A stretch of DNA of 5,584 bases, taken from assembly GCA_958349075.1 (NCBI GenBank), contig CATWBR010000314.1, forward strand, positions 1-5,584, in the 5' to 3' direction. The stretch comes from an uncultured Clostridium sp. Lineage in GTDB: Bacteria; Bacillota; Clostridia; Lachnospirales; Lachnospiraceae. The notes beneath the pieces were generated by a model, which searched no databases, was not told the DNA's origin, and saw nothing but the letters and a program-made list of their open reading frames with translations. Positions 5,037-5,584 of this stretch are shown piece after piece; position 1 is the stretch's first letter, and every line of letters starts with the position of its first letter. The translations under genes were made by a program, and so were the position numbers.

Positions 5037-5584
5037 TTACATCTGGAATTTAAACGTATCCCTGAAACCGCCCCATTTTTTATCTTTATCGGAAATAATC
5101 AGTTCCATTCCCTCCCCGATCGGCCATTTAATTCCAATCTCCGGATCGTCCCATGCCAGTCCGCCTTCGTCTCCCGGATGATAGAAATCCGTACACTTGT
5201 ATGCGAACTCCGCTTCGTCGGAAAGAACGAGGAAGCCGTGGGCAAATCCCTCCGGGATATAGAACTGTTTTTTATTTTCTGCCGAGAGAACTACGCCGAA
5301 CCATTTTCCATAAGTCTTTGAACCGGTACGGAGATCCACCGCCACGTCGAATACCGAGCCGCGCACAGCACGGACCAGCTTGCCCTGCGGATATTCCTTC
5401 TGATAATGGAGTCCCCTGAGTACCCCCTTTACGGACATGGACTGGTTGTCCTGAACAAATACCATGTTGAGGCCGGCTTCTTTAAAATCATTCTGATTGT
5501 AGGTCTCTACAAAATATCCTCTCTCATCCTTAAATACTGTTGGTTCAATAACATAAAGTCCCTCAATGTCGCACGGGGTCACTG
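5037..5584 (-). CDS. rfbC: dTDP-4-dehydrorhamnose 3,5-epimerase (partial at 5' end)
   Basis: This cytoplasmic cupin epimerase (RmlC) converts dTDP-4-dehydro-6-deoxy-glucose to dTDP-4-dehydro-L-rhamnose, the third step of dTDP-L-rhamnose synthesis. 181 residues are visible. Landmarks are IEPTVFKDERGYF (12-24), VKGVLRGLHYQ (51-61) with the catalytic His59, PQGKLVRAVRG (65-75), VDLRTGSKTYGKW (82-94), IPEGFAHGFLVLSD (109-122), the active-site Tyr128, and the SDKDKKW motif (164-170) carrying the partner Asp. The frame is open to the window edge. The only candidate start inside is GTG at 5582, and relatives usually have several residues before this VTPCDIEG-like sequence, so the true ATG most likely lies just right of the window. 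The downstream permease suggests the rhamnose enters an exported surface polysaccharide. Confidence 0.96.
   Translation of the reverse strand, partial: VTPCDIEGLYVIEPTVFKDERGYFVETYNQNDFKEAGLNMVFVQDNQSMSVKGVLRGLHYQKEYPQGKLVRAVRGSVFDVAVDLRTGSKTYGKWFGVVLSAENKKQFYIPEGFAHGFLVLSDEAEFAYKCTDFYHPGDEGGLAWDDPEIGIKWPIGEGMELIISDKDKKWGGFRDTFKFQM

Noticed and set aside
5580..5582. GTG at 5582 as the true start of rfbC
   Set aside because: It has no visible ribosome binding site in the two bases that remain. Family members carry several residues before this valine, so it is better read as an internal codon of a gene cut by the window edge.

Overview
The window looks like chromosomal DNA of a low-to-mid GC anaerobic Firmicute, most likely a Clostridia/Lachnospiraceae-type gut bacterium. 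Four things point there: strong GGAGG-type ribosome binding sites, an L-serine dehydratase split into two chains (SdaAB + SdaAA), an RfbC of the form common in Clostridia, and a TagG-like polysaccharide exporter permease. This assignment is inference from protein style, not from a database match.

The window has two transcription blocks that converge on one hairpin. The left block (about 1-4150) is an L-serine uptake and catabolism module. A LysR-family regulator (141-1025, minus) is divergent from a three-gene operon (1244-4065, plus). The operon holds an SstT-like dicarboxylate/amino-acid:cation symporter, sdaAB and sdaAA. The likely chemistry is Na+-coupled L-serine import followed by deamination to pyruvate and ammonia. 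The 218-bp divergent intergenic region holds a strong extended -10 promoter, overlapping inverted repeats that are candidate LysR operators, and a leader of about 130 nt containing an unexpectedly GC-rich stretch.

The right block (4159-5584, minus) is the 3' end of a cell-surface polysaccharide locus that continues to the right. It contains dTDP-4-dehydrorhamnose 3,5-epimerase (rfbC/rmlC, cut by the window edge) and then an ABC-2 type polysaccharide/teichoic-acid exporter permease. These genes look more AT-rich than the serine genes. No ATPase gene follows the permease. A perfect 15-bp stem hairpin (4113-4149) separates the blocks and probably terminates transcription from at least the serine side.

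I see no CRISPR array, tRNA, rRNA, insertion sequence or defence system. Nothing here is clearly an undescribed system. The points most worth a second look are the leader architecture of the serine operon, the substrate-pocket signature of the symporter, the cysteine-rich C-terminus of SdaAA, and the orphan position of the exporter permease.
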